From contig DFEB01000007.1 in assembly GCA_002368605.1 (NCBI GenBank), forward strand, positions 1 to 44,156: a stretch of DNA of 44,156 nucleotides, written 5' to 3'. This stretch comes from Treponema sp. UBA3813 (lineage in GTDB: Bacteria > Spirochaetota > Spirochaetia > Treponematales > Treponemataceae). This document shows positions 25,493 through 33,151 of the stretch, in pieces; position 1 is the stretch's first letter; each line of letters opens with the position of its first letter. Both the position numbers and the translations under genes were made by a program. The notes under the pieces are model-generated. The model ran no database searches. It worked only from the letters and a program-made list of their open reading frames with translations, and was not told the DNA's origin.

Positions 25493-26365
25493 ATGGAATT
25501 TAAATCACTCACATCAACTTACACTCTTGCCAACGGAAACAAAATTCCCTGCGTGGGATTCGGCACCTGGCAGAGCGAGGACGGCGATGAGGCTTACAAT
25601 GCTGTTCTTTCAGCCTTAAAAAACGGATACCGCCACATTGATACGGCAACGGCTTACGAAAATGAAGAGAGCGTCGGGCGGGCAATCAATGACTTTTTGC
25701 GTGAGAGCGACCTTAGCCGGAGCGAGCTTTTTATTACGACGAAACTCTGGAACGCTGACCACGGCTACGAGGCAACAAAAAAAGCTATAGACCTTTCCCT
25801 TAAAAAAATGAATCTTGATTATCTTGATTTGTACCTGATTCACTGGCCCAATCCCCTTAAATTCCGTGACTGCTGGGAAGAAACGAATGCGGGAAGCTGG
25901 AAGGCTATGGAAGAGGCTTACGACGAAGGAAAACTCCGCGCCCTTGGTCTTTCAAATTTCCGTCAGCATCATATTGAGGCTTTGGAAAAAACGGCAAAAA
26001 TCAAACCTATGGTTAATCAGCTTATGGTTTGTCCCGGTCAGGCACAGCGGGAGCTTTGCGAATTTTCCAGAAAGCGGGGTATGATAATCGAAGGCTACAG
26101 CCCCATGGGAACAGGAAAAATCTTCTCCAGTGAAAAGATACAGGCTCTTTCAAAAAAATACGGGCGCACAATCGCCCAGATTTGTATCCGCTGGAGCCTG
26201 CAGGAAGGAGCGATTCCCCTGCCTAAAAGCGTTCATGAAGAGCGGATTATTGAGAATGCAAAAGTCTTTGACTTTGAGCTTGAAAAATCTGACTGCGATT
26301 TGATTGCAGGTCTTACAGGCCTTGAAATCCGCCAGAACAGAAATCCTGACGAGGCTCCCTTCTAA
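25493..26365 (+). CDS. Aldo/keto reductase
   Basis: 290 residues, NAD(P)H-dependent carbonyl reductase. The catalytic tetrad is complete: D50, Y55 (HIDTATAYENE), K84 (TTKLWN) and H117 (YLIHWPNP). The cofactor motif near residue 250 is IPLPKSVHEERI. It is closest in pattern to the 2,5-diketo-D-gluconate reductase/methylglyoxal reductase group. It shares one base with the following phosphatase gene (TAATG), so the pair is translationally coupled. Confidence 0.93.
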   Translation: MEFKSLTSTYTLANGNKIPCVGFGTWQSEDGDEAYNAVLSALKNGYRHIDTATAYENEESVGRAINDFLRESDLSRSELFITTKLWNADHGYEATKKAIDLSLKKMNLDYLDLYLIHWPNPLKFRDCWEETNAGSWKAMEEAYDEGKLRALGLSNFRQHHIEALEKTAKIKPMVNQLMVCPGQAQRELCEFSRKRGMIIEGYSPMGTGKIFSSEKIQALSKKYGRTIAQICIRWSLQEGAIPLPKSVHEERIIENAKVFDFELEKSDCDLIAGLTGLEIRQNRNPDEAPF

Positions 26366-26817
26366 TGCACAAGATTTTATTTATCTGCCACGGAAACATC
26401 TGCCGCTCGCCCATGGCCGAAATGGTCATGAAACACTATGTAAAAAAGGCGGGGCTTGAAAAGGACTTTTACATCGATTCCGCCGCCACTGACTATGACG
26501 AAATCGGGAACGGAATGCACCGAGGAACGAGGCAAGTCCTCACGAAAAACGGCATTCCCTTTACCGACCACCGGGCCCGCCTTGTCACCCCGGACGATTA
26601 CAATGACTTCGACCTTCTTGTTATCATGGACGAGGAGAATGAAAGGCACTTAAAGTGCAGGGTAGGCGAGGATACAGATGGGAAAATCCATTACCTTCTG
26701 GAGTATGCCGGCTTGAACCGCGATGTAGCCGACCCCTGGTATACCGGGAATTTTGAGGAGACCTGGAATGACATCACCCTGGGCTGCCGAAGCCTTTTAG
26801 ATGCCCTGTGCTGGTAA
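26365..26817 (+). CDS. Low-molecular-weight protein tyrosine phosphatase
   Basis: 150 residues. The P-loop C8-HGNICR14-S and the general acid D123 in DPWYTG are intact. Length is typical. In the family it dephosphorylates phosphotyrosine on proteins or small phosphorylated substrates. It is coupled to the reductase through a TAATG junction, and a strong terminator follows, so the two form a short operon. Confidence 0.93.
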   Translation: MHKILFICHGNICRSPMAEMVMKHYVKKAGLEKDFYIDSAATDYDEIGNGMHRGTRQVLTKNGIPFTDHRARLVTPDDYNDFDLLVIMDEENERHLKCRVGEDTDGKIHYLLEYAGLNRDVADPWYTGNFEETWNDITLGCRSLLDALCW

Positions 26818-26835
26818 AAATAAAAAGATTTATTA

Positions 26836-26866
26836 CGGGATGCATTTTCTGTATCCCGATTTTTTT
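26836..26866 (+). terminator. Intrinsic terminator after the phosphatase gene
   Basis: 9-bp stem (CGGGATGCA with TGTATCCCG, one G-U pair), loop TTTTC, followed by a 7-T run starting at 26860. Confidence 0.85.
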
Positions 26867-26887
26867 ATATTAAGCCTGCTCTTTCTA

Positions 26888-26916
26888 TTGACACAAAAAT
26901 AAAAAACATATATCAT
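26888..26916 (+). promoter_or_regulatory. Promoter of the tRNA-Lys pair
   Basis: TTGACA at 26888-26893, 17-bp spacer, TATCAT at 26911-26916. A perfect -35 box, 26 bp before the first tRNA. Confidence 0.8.
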
Positions 26917-26941
26917 CTTTTACATTCAGCAATGAACACAT

Positions 26942-27014
26942 GGGCTATTAGCTCAGTAGGTAGAGCACCGCCCTTTTAAGGCGGCTGTCGATGGTTCGAA
27001 TCCATCATAGCTCA
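26942..27014 (+). tRNA. tRNA-Lys (anticodon UUU), copy 1
   Basis: 73 nt. Acceptor stem GGGCTAT pairs with ATAGCTC (one G-U). The anticodon loop CTTTTAA sits between CCGCC and GGCGG, giving anticodon TTT. The T-loop is TTCGAAT, discriminator A. CCA is not encoded. Confidence 0.97.
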
Positions 27015-27036
27015 TTAAAGTTTCTTTGTTGGAGTT

Positions 27037-27109
27037 GGGCTATTAGCTCAGTAGGTAGAGCACCGCCCTTTTAAGGCGGCTGTCGATGGTTCGAATCCAT
27101 CATAGCTCA
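27037..27109 (+). tRNA. tRNA-Lys (anticodon UUU), copy 2
   Basis: Identical over all 73 nt to the copy starting at 26942, 22 nt downstream of it. The spacers differ, so only the gene itself is kept identical. Both are probably transcribed from the one upstream promoter. Confidence 0.97.
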
Positions 27110-27113
27110 CATA

Positions 27114-27145
27114 AGACTTCTGAATATTCAGGAGTCTTTTTTTTT
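27114..27145 (+). terminator. Intrinsic terminator of the tRNA-Lys unit
   Basis: AGACTTCTGAA pairs with TTCAGGAGTCT (one G-U) and is followed by nine T. Confidence 0.88.
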
Positions 27146-27171
27146 GCTTTTTCAGAAATCTGGGGTATAAT
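27144..27171 (+). promoter_or_regulatory. Candidate promoter of the diguanylate cyclase gene
   Basis: TTGCTT (27144-27149), 16 bp, TATAAT (27166-27171), overlapping the end of the tRNA terminator's T-run. Confidence 0.5.
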
Positions 27172-27192
27172 ATAAACTGAGGTATGCTGTAA

Positions 27193-28959
27193 ATGATTCT
27201 GTCGGTAAAAAATCGAAGTGCTTTGCTTGACGAAAATTTCCGTCTTGTCGAAACTGATACAACAAAAGATTTTTTCACATATTTCGACTATCTGTGCGAA
27301 AACATCCTGGACTTCGTGCATCCCGACGAAAAAGAACGCTTCATTGACCTCGTCACAGGAAAGCATGATAAATCCGATAACCGGAGCGACATATTTCATC
27401 TTTTGCGAAATACTAACGAATATCGCTACAATTTTGTCACTGTCCGAAATGTTCGTAAGCCTTATCTCGCGAGAATCCGATTATTTGATATTTATGATGC
27501 CATTGAATTTACCCGCACTTCTGTAGACGAAAACAACAAAATCCATACAGCACTCGGTCTTACGAACGATTATCTTTTCAGTTATCAAAAGACACAGGAT
27601 TTGTTCACGCTTGCCTATTACAGTCAGGGCAAAGAAATCGTCCTTTACAAAATGCATCTTGACGATTGGAAAAAACTGCTTATAAACGAAAATCTTGTTT
27701 CTAAAAAAAGTCTCGATAATCTTAATGTTTTTTGTAATGATATTGCCAAAAATCCTAATTCCGTAATGACAAAAATGGAAGGCTCTTTCAGAACGTCCGG
27801 AGCCGTAAATGAAAAACTTCGTCTGATAGGCAGCCGCTATGAAGGTTTGGATGATACCTGTATGATTGGTCGTATCTTGTCAGACGAGGATATGGCAAAA
27901 CTTCACGGCTCTCATGCCCTCATCGAAGAGCTCCAGCTTGATTCGCTTTCTCAGGTTTACAACAAAAAGACCATAACTACCTATGTCCAGCAGAAAATCA
28001 AGGCTGGATTGCAGGAGCCATTTGCCCTTGTTATCATTGATTTGGATCATTTCAAGCCGATAAACGACAGGTTCGGACATCTCGCTGGTGACAAGGTTAT
28101 TACCCGCACCGCTCAAAAGATAAAAGAAGTTGTGGGTGAAGACGGCGTTGTCGGTCGCTTCGGCGGTGACGAATTCATGCTGGTTTTGGAGAATGTTGCC
28201 AATGTAAGCATATTGCGTGGTGCTCTCCGTGCCATTATGGTTCAGGTCAAAAAAGAATTTGAAGGTAATTTTGATGATATCGTGCTCAGTTGTTCTGTGG
28301 GGGCTGCTGTTTATCCTGCTAACGGAACGACTTATGATGAACTCTTTAAAAAGGCTGATTTTTGTCTCTATCGTGCGAAAGATAAAGGCCGGGACCGATA
28401 TGTTTTCTACCGCGACGACCTTCATGCACAGGCTTATGCGGAGCGTTTAAAAGAAAATGGAGAAGGAAAGGCTGCCGAAGGCCGAGAAGTTCAGGAATTA
28501 AAGCACATGGCAGATTATATGCATAATCTGTATGTAAATCCTCGGGAAGCTGTAATGAAACTTCTCAAACATATGATTGGTCTCTATTCTGTTGACTGCA
28601 TTTCAATTTATGCCGGACCAGAAATGAAGAGTATAGTTTATGTTGGAGAAGAAAGACCTGAACTTAAAACAGCAGAATATACTTTGACCGAGGATTTTAA
28701 GAAAGCCCTCGATGCTGATGGGCTTGCCCTCTATAATTTTACTTCTGAAATCCCGGAAAACAATGCTTTTGGAGACGCCCTTCGCGCTAGGGATGTTTTC
28801 TCATCGGTGCATTGTGTTATCGGTTCCAAAGATGATTTTACTGGCGTGATTGCCTTCCATAAAGTGCGGACTCCGGCCCGTTTTGCAGACTATGAGGTCA
28901 ACTGCGCGAGAATTCTAGCTTCAAGCCTTACCCTGATTGATTTGAAGGATTTAGCATAA
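27193..28959 (+). CDS. Diguanylate cyclase with N-terminal sensor and C-terminal GAF-like domain
   Basis: 588 residues. Residues 1-240 resemble PAS-type sensing sequence without recognisable membrane helices. The GGDEF domain spans about 245-410, with VIIDLDHFKPIND and the active motif G324-G-D-E-F328, so it should make cyclic di-GMP. No RxxD inhibitory site lies at the usual position before the motif. The last 150 residues look like a GAF domain, an unusual order with a sensor on both sides. GAGG lies 10 nt before the ATG. A two-codon ORF (ATG CTG TAA) directly abuts the start. Confidence 0.9.
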   Translation: MILSVKNRSALLDENFRLVETDTTKDFFTYFDYLCENILDFVHPDEKERFIDLVTGKHDKSDNRSDIFHLLRNTNEYRYNFVTVRNVRKPYLARIRLFDIYDAIEFTRTSVDENNKIHTALGLTNDYLFSYQKTQDLFTLAYYSQGKEIVLYKMHLDDWKKLLINENLVSKKSLDNLNVFCNDIAKNPNSVMTKMEGSFRTSGAVNEKLRLIGSRYEGLDDTCMIGRILSDEDMAKLHGSHALIEELQLDSLSQVYNKKTITTYVQQKIKAGLQEPFALVIIDLDHFKPINDRFGHLAGDKVITRTAQKIKEVVGEDGVVGRFGGDEFMLVLENVANVSILRGALRAIMVQVKKEFEGNFDDIVLSCSVGAAVYPANGTTYDELFKKADFCLYRAKDKGRDRYVFYRDDLHAQAYAERLKENGEGKAAEGREVQELKHMADYMHNLYVNPREAVMKLLKHMIGLYSVDCISIYAGPEMKSIVYVGEERPELKTAEYTLTEDFKKALDADGLALYNFTSEIPENNAFGDALRARDVFSSVHCVIGSKDDFTGVIAFHKVRTPARFADYEVNCARILASSLTLIDLKDLA

Positions 28960-28991
28960 TTATTCGCTTTTTTCATCCTTTTCTCCTTATC

Positions 28992-29020
28992 TTGTAAATC
29001 GTCTCGTTTTCTTCTATAAT
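28992..29020 (+). promoter_or_regulatory. Promoter of the EF-G gene
   Basis: TTGTAA (28992-28997), 17 bp, TATAAT (29015-29020). The ATG is at 29051 with AGGTA upstream. Confidence 0.75.
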
Positions 29021-29050
29021 TTTCCTCACATTTTTTATAGGTACGAGACT

Positions 29051-31111
29051 ATGGCAATTAATTTACAGAAAATGCGCAATATCGGAATCATGGCGCATAT
29101 CGACGCAGGAAAAACCACCACAACTGAGCGAATCCTCTATTATACAGGTAAAATTCACCGTATCGGCGAAATTGACGACGGCGCGGCAACAATGGACTTC
29201 ATGAAGCAGGAGCAGGAGCGTGGAATCACAATCGCTTCGGCGGCAATCACCACTGACTGGAAGGGCTACACAATCAATATCATCGACACTCCGGGGCATG
29301 TTGACTTTACTGCCGAAGTTGAGCGTTCCTTGCGGGTCTTGGACGGAGCGGTTGCCGTAATCTGCGCGGTAGACGGAGTTCAGCCACAGACCGAGACTGT
29401 ATGGAAGCAGGCTGATGAATTCTCTGTTCCGAGAATGTGCTTCGTAAACAAAATGGACCGAATCGGAGCTGATTTCTTCTATTCAATCAATGATGTTCAC
29501 GAAAAATTTGGAGTCAATACTGTAGCTCTTCAGGTTCCCATGGGGCAGGGCGAAGATTTTGAAGGCGTAATCGACCTTCTCACAATGAAAGAAATCCGCT
29601 GGAATGAAGAAGATGAGGGCGAGACTTTCACTGAATCTGATATTTCTGACAAATATAAAGATTTGGCAAATGAATGGCGTGAAAAACTTATTGATGCTGT
29701 TGCCTCAAACGACGACGAGCTTGGAATGATTTATCTTGAGGGCGGCGAAATCACCAACGAACAGCTCAAAAAAGCTTTGCGCACTCTTACAATAAACCGC
29801 ACTCTCGTTCCCTGCCTCTGCGGCACGGCACGGCGCAACAAAGGCGTTCAACCGCTTATCGATGCTGTAATTGACTATCTCCCTTGCCCCACGGATGTTC
29901 CCCCTGCAAAAGGCATTCATGTCAAAAAGGACAAGGAAGAACCTGTGGAAATTCCCTGCGATGACAAAAAAATGCCCCTCGGCCTTGTCTTTAAAATCCA
30001 GCAGGACAGGGAAATGGGTGCCCTTGCTTTTGTCCGCGTCTACTCAGGAAAATTCACCACGGGAAGCCAGTGTCTCAATGTGGGTAAGAAAAAGCGGGAG
30101 CGAATCAACCGAATCCTGCGCGTAAACGCAAATCACATGGAGCAGATGGATAGCGTTCAGGCTGGAGACATAGCCGTTTTCGTAGGCCTTAAAATCTCCC
30201 AGACCGGCGACACTTTGGGAAGCGAAGGAATGCCAATCCTTCTTGAAAGCCTTAAATTCCCGGAGCCAGTAATCTCAATCGCCATCGAGCCTGAGACTTT
30301 GAGCGACAAGGACAAGCTTGTGGAGACTCTGGCAGTCATGAGCCGGGAAGATCCCACTTTCACCAGCCATGAAGATGCCGAGACAGGCCAGCTCATCATC
30401 AGCGGCATGGGCGAGCTTCACCTTGATGTTCTCGTTACCCGAATGAAGGAAGATTTCGGCGTAAAGGCGAATGTCGGCGCCCCACAGGTCACTTACCGCG
30501 AAAGCGTCACCAACGAAGCAGAAGTTTCTTCAACCTGGGAAAAGAATCTTGCAGGAAAAGACAACACCGCAGGCCTCACTCTCAAAATCCGTCATAATGA
30601 GCAGGGGGTGGGAAATACCTATTCTTGTGAAGTTCATGACGCTCAGATTCCCGAAGAGATTTACGATGCTGTCAAGGCCGGAATCGAAAATTCCTTCGCT
30701 TCTGGAATCAAATACGGCTATCCCTGTGCCGATGTGGGCGTTACGGTCACAAAAATCGACTACAACGAGCTTACAGGCACTCCCTTTGCCTTTACGGCAT
30801 GTGCGGCCCAGGCTTTTGACGAGGCGGCTGCCAAAGCCTCACCTCAGATTCTTGAGCCTGTCATGAATGTTGATATTTCTTGTCCGCTTGAATTCGTGGG
30901 GGATGCAATCAGCCAGATTACCCAGCGTGGCGGGCAGATTGCAGGTCAGGACTCAAAAGCCTCTGGCGAAATCGTTCACTGCATAGCTCCTATGGCAAAA
31001 ATGTTCGGCTTCTCAACGAACCTGCGTTCCGTAACCCAGGGGCGTGCAAGCTTCTCAATGGAATTCGCTCACTTCCAGCAGAAAATCGGCGGGCTTGACT
31101 CAGCTTACTAA
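29051..31111 (+). CDS. fusA: Elongation factor G (spirochaetal type)
   Basis: 686-residue translational GTPase. G1 is AHIDAGKTTTTE, the switch region has RGITI, G3 is DTPGH, and G4 is NKMD. Domains II-V follow in the usual order, ending near QKIGGLDSAY. Spirochaetes carry two EF-G paralogues, one for translocation and one for ribosome recycling. The gene is not next to rpsL, rpsG or tuf here, so it could be either. It has its own promoter. It is convergent with the next gene and the stop codons overlap (4 nt). Confidence 0.95.
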   Translation: MAINLQKMRNIGIMAHIDAGKTTTTERILYYTGKIHRIGEIDDGAATMDFMKQEQERGITIASAAITTDWKGYTINIIDTPGHVDFTAEVERSLRVLDGAVAVICAVDGVQPQTETVWKQADEFSVPRMCFVNKMDRIGADFFYSINDVHEKFGVNTVALQVPMGQGEDFEGVIDLLTMKEIRWNEEDEGETFTESDISDKYKDLANEWREKLIDAVASNDDELGMIYLEGGEITNEQLKKALRTLTINRTLVPCLCGTARRNKGVQPLIDAVIDYLPCPTDVPPAKGIHVKKDKEEPVEIPCDDKKMPLGLVFKIQQDREMGALAFVRVYSGKFTTGSQCLNVGKKKRERINRILRVNANHMEQMDSVQAGDIAVFVGLKISQTGDTLGSEGMPILLESLKFPEPVISIAIEPETLSDKDKLVETLAVMSREDPTFTSHEDAETGQLIISGMGELHLDVLVTRMKEDFGVKANVGAPQVTYRESVTNEAEVSSTWEKNLAGKDNTAGLTLKIRHNEQGVGNTYSCEVHDAQIPEEIYDAVKAGIENSFASGIKYGYPCADVGVTVTKIDYNELTGTPFAFTACAAQAFDEAAAKASPQILEPVMNVDISCPLEFVGDAISQITQRGGQIAGQDSKASGEIVHCIAPMAKMFGFSTNLRSVTQGRASFSMEFAHFQQKIGGLDSAY

Positions 31112-31881
31112 AGGGCTTTGAGCTGCTTTTTGCGCTCATACATTTTCATGTCGGCTCTGCTGAAAACCGTCGGGTAGGACTTGTCTTGCCCGGCCTCAAA
31201 TTCAGTAAATCCGCATGAGACGACCACATGCTTGTCCGTCAGATTCTTTTCCATCTGGCTGTCAAAAGCCTTTACTAATTCTGTCTTGTGCTTAAAATCC
31301 TCTCCCATGAGAAATGCGACGAATTCGTCTCCGCCAATTCGGTAAATGGGGCTGTGTTTGAAAGTTTTGCAAATTATGGCACAGGCTTCTTTTATGACTT
31401 TATCGCCCTCATCGTGGCCTTTTGTATCGTTTACCAGTTTCAAGCCGTTCACATCAAAGACCGCAACGGCGAAATCTTTTAAAATTCCGTCTTCAATTCG
31501 TTTTCCGATTCCGATTATGTCTTCCTGATAGGCTGTTTTGCTTTTGACTCCCGTAAGAGAGTCCGTGTAAGCCATTAATCGTGCTGATCCAAGCTCTGCC
31601 TCGCGGATTTTTTCGACTTGAAGGAGATTTTCGAGCTTTTCCCGACGGTCTTCTTTTTCGCCTTCAAGGACAAATGTGTGGATAAGACAGATTCCAAGTA
31701 AGTAGCCTAAGGAATAAAAAGGGAGAATCGGGTATATCGCCGAAAAAATAACAAATATTGTCATGGCTATGCCGAATCCCCCGATAGTGCGGTGACGGTG
31801 GCGGATTTTTCCATGATTTTTGACCGTGATTGTAAGCGTATAAATAGAAGTCACCAAAAAAAGCAGAATTTGGGCGAACAT
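31108..31881 (-). CDS. Membrane diguanylate cyclase, possibly 5'-truncated
   Basis: 257 residues. Three hydrophobic segments (about 2-18, 33-54, 56-72) precede a GGDEF domain (about 100-257) with LTGVKSK, FDVNGLKLVND and IGGDEF, so catalysis looks possible. The ATG has no Shine-Dalgarno and no -10 box, an in-frame stop lies 36 nt upstream, and the protein begins abruptly inside what seems to be a multi-helix sensor. I infer that the 5' part may have been lost; a short form cannot be excluded. Confidence 0.75.
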   Translation of the reverse strand: MFAQILLFLVTSIYTLTITVKNHGKIRHRHRTIGGFGIAMTIFVIFSAIYPILPFYSLGYLLGICLIHTFVLEGEKEDRREKLENLLQVEKIREAELGSARLMAYTDSLTGVKSKTAYQEDIIGIGKRIEDGILKDFAVAVFDVNGLKLVNDTKGHDEGDKVIKEACAIICKTFKHSPIYRIGGDEFVAFLMGEDFKHKTELVKAFDSQMEKNLTDKHVVVSCGFTEFEAGQDKSYPTVFSRADMKMYERKKQLKAL

Positions 31882-31992
31882 TGTGGCAGTGCGGGCTTTT
31901 CCGGTGTGATAGCCGCCTTATATGATAGGAAAATATCTTGCTTTTCCGAAAAAAATATCTGAGAAAATTGGGAAAATTTTGTACTACTTCTA

Positions 31993-32021
31993 TTGACACT
32001 TTTTAGGGATTTCTATAATAT
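31993..32021 (+). promoter_or_regulatory. Promoter of tRNA-Leu
   Basis: TTGACA at 31993-31998. The -10 is either TATAAT (32014, spacer 15) or the overlapping TAATAT (32016, spacer 17). Confidence 0.7.
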
Positions 32022-32035
32022 ATCTAACATCAGTT

Positions 32036-32117
32036 GCGGGGATGGTGGAATTGGTAGACACGCTAGCTTGAGGTGCTAGTGGCGCAAGCTGTGCCTGTTC
32101 AAGTCAGGTTCTCCGCA
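32036..32117 (+). tRNA. tRNA-Leu (anticodon GAG)
   Basis: 82 nt with a long variable arm. The acceptor GCGGGGA pairs with TCTCCGC (one G-U). Anticodon stem CTAGC/GCTAG holds loop TTGAGGT, anticodon GAG. T-loop TTCAAGT. CCA is not encoded. Confidence 0.96.
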
Positions 32118-32126
32118 CTAGTTTAT

Positions 32127-32158
32127 GAGGCTTCCCAAATGGGAGGCCTCAATTTTTT
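32127..32158 (+). terminator. Intrinsic terminator of tRNA-Leu
   Basis: GAGGCTTCCCA with TGGGAGGCCTC (one G-U), then AATTTTTT. Confidence 0.88.
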
Positions 32159-32165
32159 ATGTGGG

Positions 32166-32231
32166 ACTAGTGGTGCAAGCTGTGCCGTCCGAAGCACAGC
32201 TTCAAACGCCTCCCTATGTTCAAGTCAGGTT
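32166..32231 (+). pseudogene. Partial, interrupted copy of tRNA-Leu
   Basis: 32167-32186 matches the variable arm of the tRNA (32076-32095) with one mismatch, and 32217-32231 matches the T-arm (32096-32110) exactly. Thirty foreign bases separate them. The acceptor and anticodon arms are missing, so it cannot be functional. The end of the copy sits directly in front of the DUF554 start codon. Confidence 0.85.
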
Positions 32232-32237
32232 TTAAAA

Positions 32238-33056
32238 ATGATTGCCGTTTTTGTTAATTGCGCTACGATTTTAATCGGTTCGATTATAGGTCTTCTTTTT
32301 GCTAAGAAAATTCCCCAGAAAGTCACTGATTCCATTCAACTGGCCTGCGGTCTCGTTTCATTCGTCATGGGCGTCCAGATGTCATTTAAATATCAGAATG
32401 TGGTTTTTCTGGCCCTTGCCCTGATTCTGGGCGGCATTGTGGGAACTCTCCTTGATGTCGACGGAAAAATCCTGCAATTTGGAAAGTTTCTTGAACGAGT
32501 GTTTATGAAGAAAAATGACGGGGCGTTGCGGGGATACCCCGCAGAAGGGGTAGCGGAAAACGCGAATGCGCTTGAAGCGAGGGGAAGGCTTTCCCCTTCT
32601 GCTCCTGAATCTTTTTCATCTGGCAGGCCTCAGAAAAATTTCGCCTATGCTTTTTTGAACGCTTCGGTGCTTTTCTGCGTGGGAGCCATGGCCATTGTGG
32701 GCAGTTTTAAGGCAGGAATTGAGCATGATTATTCTATTATTTTCTTAAAATCGATTTTGGACGGCTTTATTTCCATAGGATTTGCGGTGGCAATGGGTGT
32801 GGGAACGGCATTCAGCATCATCGCGATTTTTCTTTATCAGGGGGCGCTGACTATGTTTTCCGTGCTGATTGCCCCTTATGTTAGCGAGCAGATGATTGCA
32901 GAGCTTACGGGAAGCGGTGGTGCCCTTATCATTTTAATCGGAATCAACCTCATGGGAATCAAAAAAGTAAAGACCGCAAATTACCTTCCTGCGGTGCTTT
33001 TTAGTGTGATTTTCGTTCTCTGCCAGCCTTTTGTTGAAAATTTGCTGGGATTGTAA
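32238..33056 (+). CDS. DUF554 family membrane protein with in-frame repeat insertion
   Basis: 272 residues from ATG 32238. Longer reading in this frame starts inside the tRNA and is rejected. Seven or so hydrophobic segments and the motif FVMGVQMS...LLFCVGAMAIVGSF are characteristic of DUF554 (YqgA-like), of unknown function. Residues about 95-128 (GALRGYPAEGV through SFSSGRPQ) are foreign to the family and are coded by nested palindromes at 32521-32600. They fall in a loop between helices. The ribosome binding site is poor (CAGG) and comes from the tRNA fragment. Confidence 0.88.
   Translation: MIAVFVNCATILIGSIIGLLFAKKIPQKVTDSIQLACGLVSFVMGVQMSFKYQNVVFLALALILGGIVGTLLDVDGKILQFGKFLERVFMKKNDGALRGYPAEGVAENANALEARGRLSPSAPESFSSGRPQKNFAYAFLNASVLFCVGAMAIVGSFKAGIEHDYSIIFLKSILDGFISIGFAVAMGVGTAFSIIAIFLYQGALTMFSVLIAPYVSEQMIAELTGSGGALIILIGINLMGIKKVKTANYLPAVLFSVIFVLCQPFVENLLGL
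32521..32600. repeat. Palindromic repeat element inside the DUF554 gene
   Basis: Nested inverted pairs: TGCGGGG/CCCCGCA (32527-32543, 3-nt loop), AGAAGGGG (32543-32550) with CCCCTTCT (32593-32600), GGGGAA/TTCCCC (32581-32596) and GCGTT/AACGC. This structure is typical of intergenic REP-like elements rather than coding DNA. Confidence 0.75.
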
Positions 33057-33073
33057 GAATTCCGTTCTTTTTT
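33055..33073 (+). terminator. Weak terminator after DUF554
   Basis: AAGAA/TTCTT stem of 5 bp with loop TTCCG followed by T-run. Short stem, so low certainty. Confidence 0.35.
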
Positions 33074-33084
33074 AAATTTTTCCC

Positions 33085-33130
33085 TTGAATTCTCTTTCGT
33101 TGTCATTTATACTGATTTCATAGTTATAAT
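33085..33130 (+). promoter_or_regulatory. One or two promoters for the sugar-ABC ATPase
   Basis: TTGAAT (33085) -17 bp- TATACT (33108-33113) is well spaced. TTGTCA (33100) -19 bp- TATAAT (33125-33130) is a second, longer-spaced option. Confidence 0.5.
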
Positions 33131-33151
33131 CCCTTGCCACAGGAGGAAAAA

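Noticed and set aside
26942-27109. tRNA-Lys repeat read as a short CRISPR-like direct repeat
   Set aside because: The two 73-nt repeats fold as complete tRNAs with anticodon UUU.
32141-32214. Antiterminator pairing of GCCTCCC with the tRNA terminator arm
   Set aside because: The pairing partner lies downstream of the terminator and would not be transcribed in time.
32073-32237. N-terminal extension of DUF554 into the tRNA-Leu region
   Set aside because: It would read tRNA, terminator and pseudo-tRNA as protein; the family begins at MIAVFVNC.
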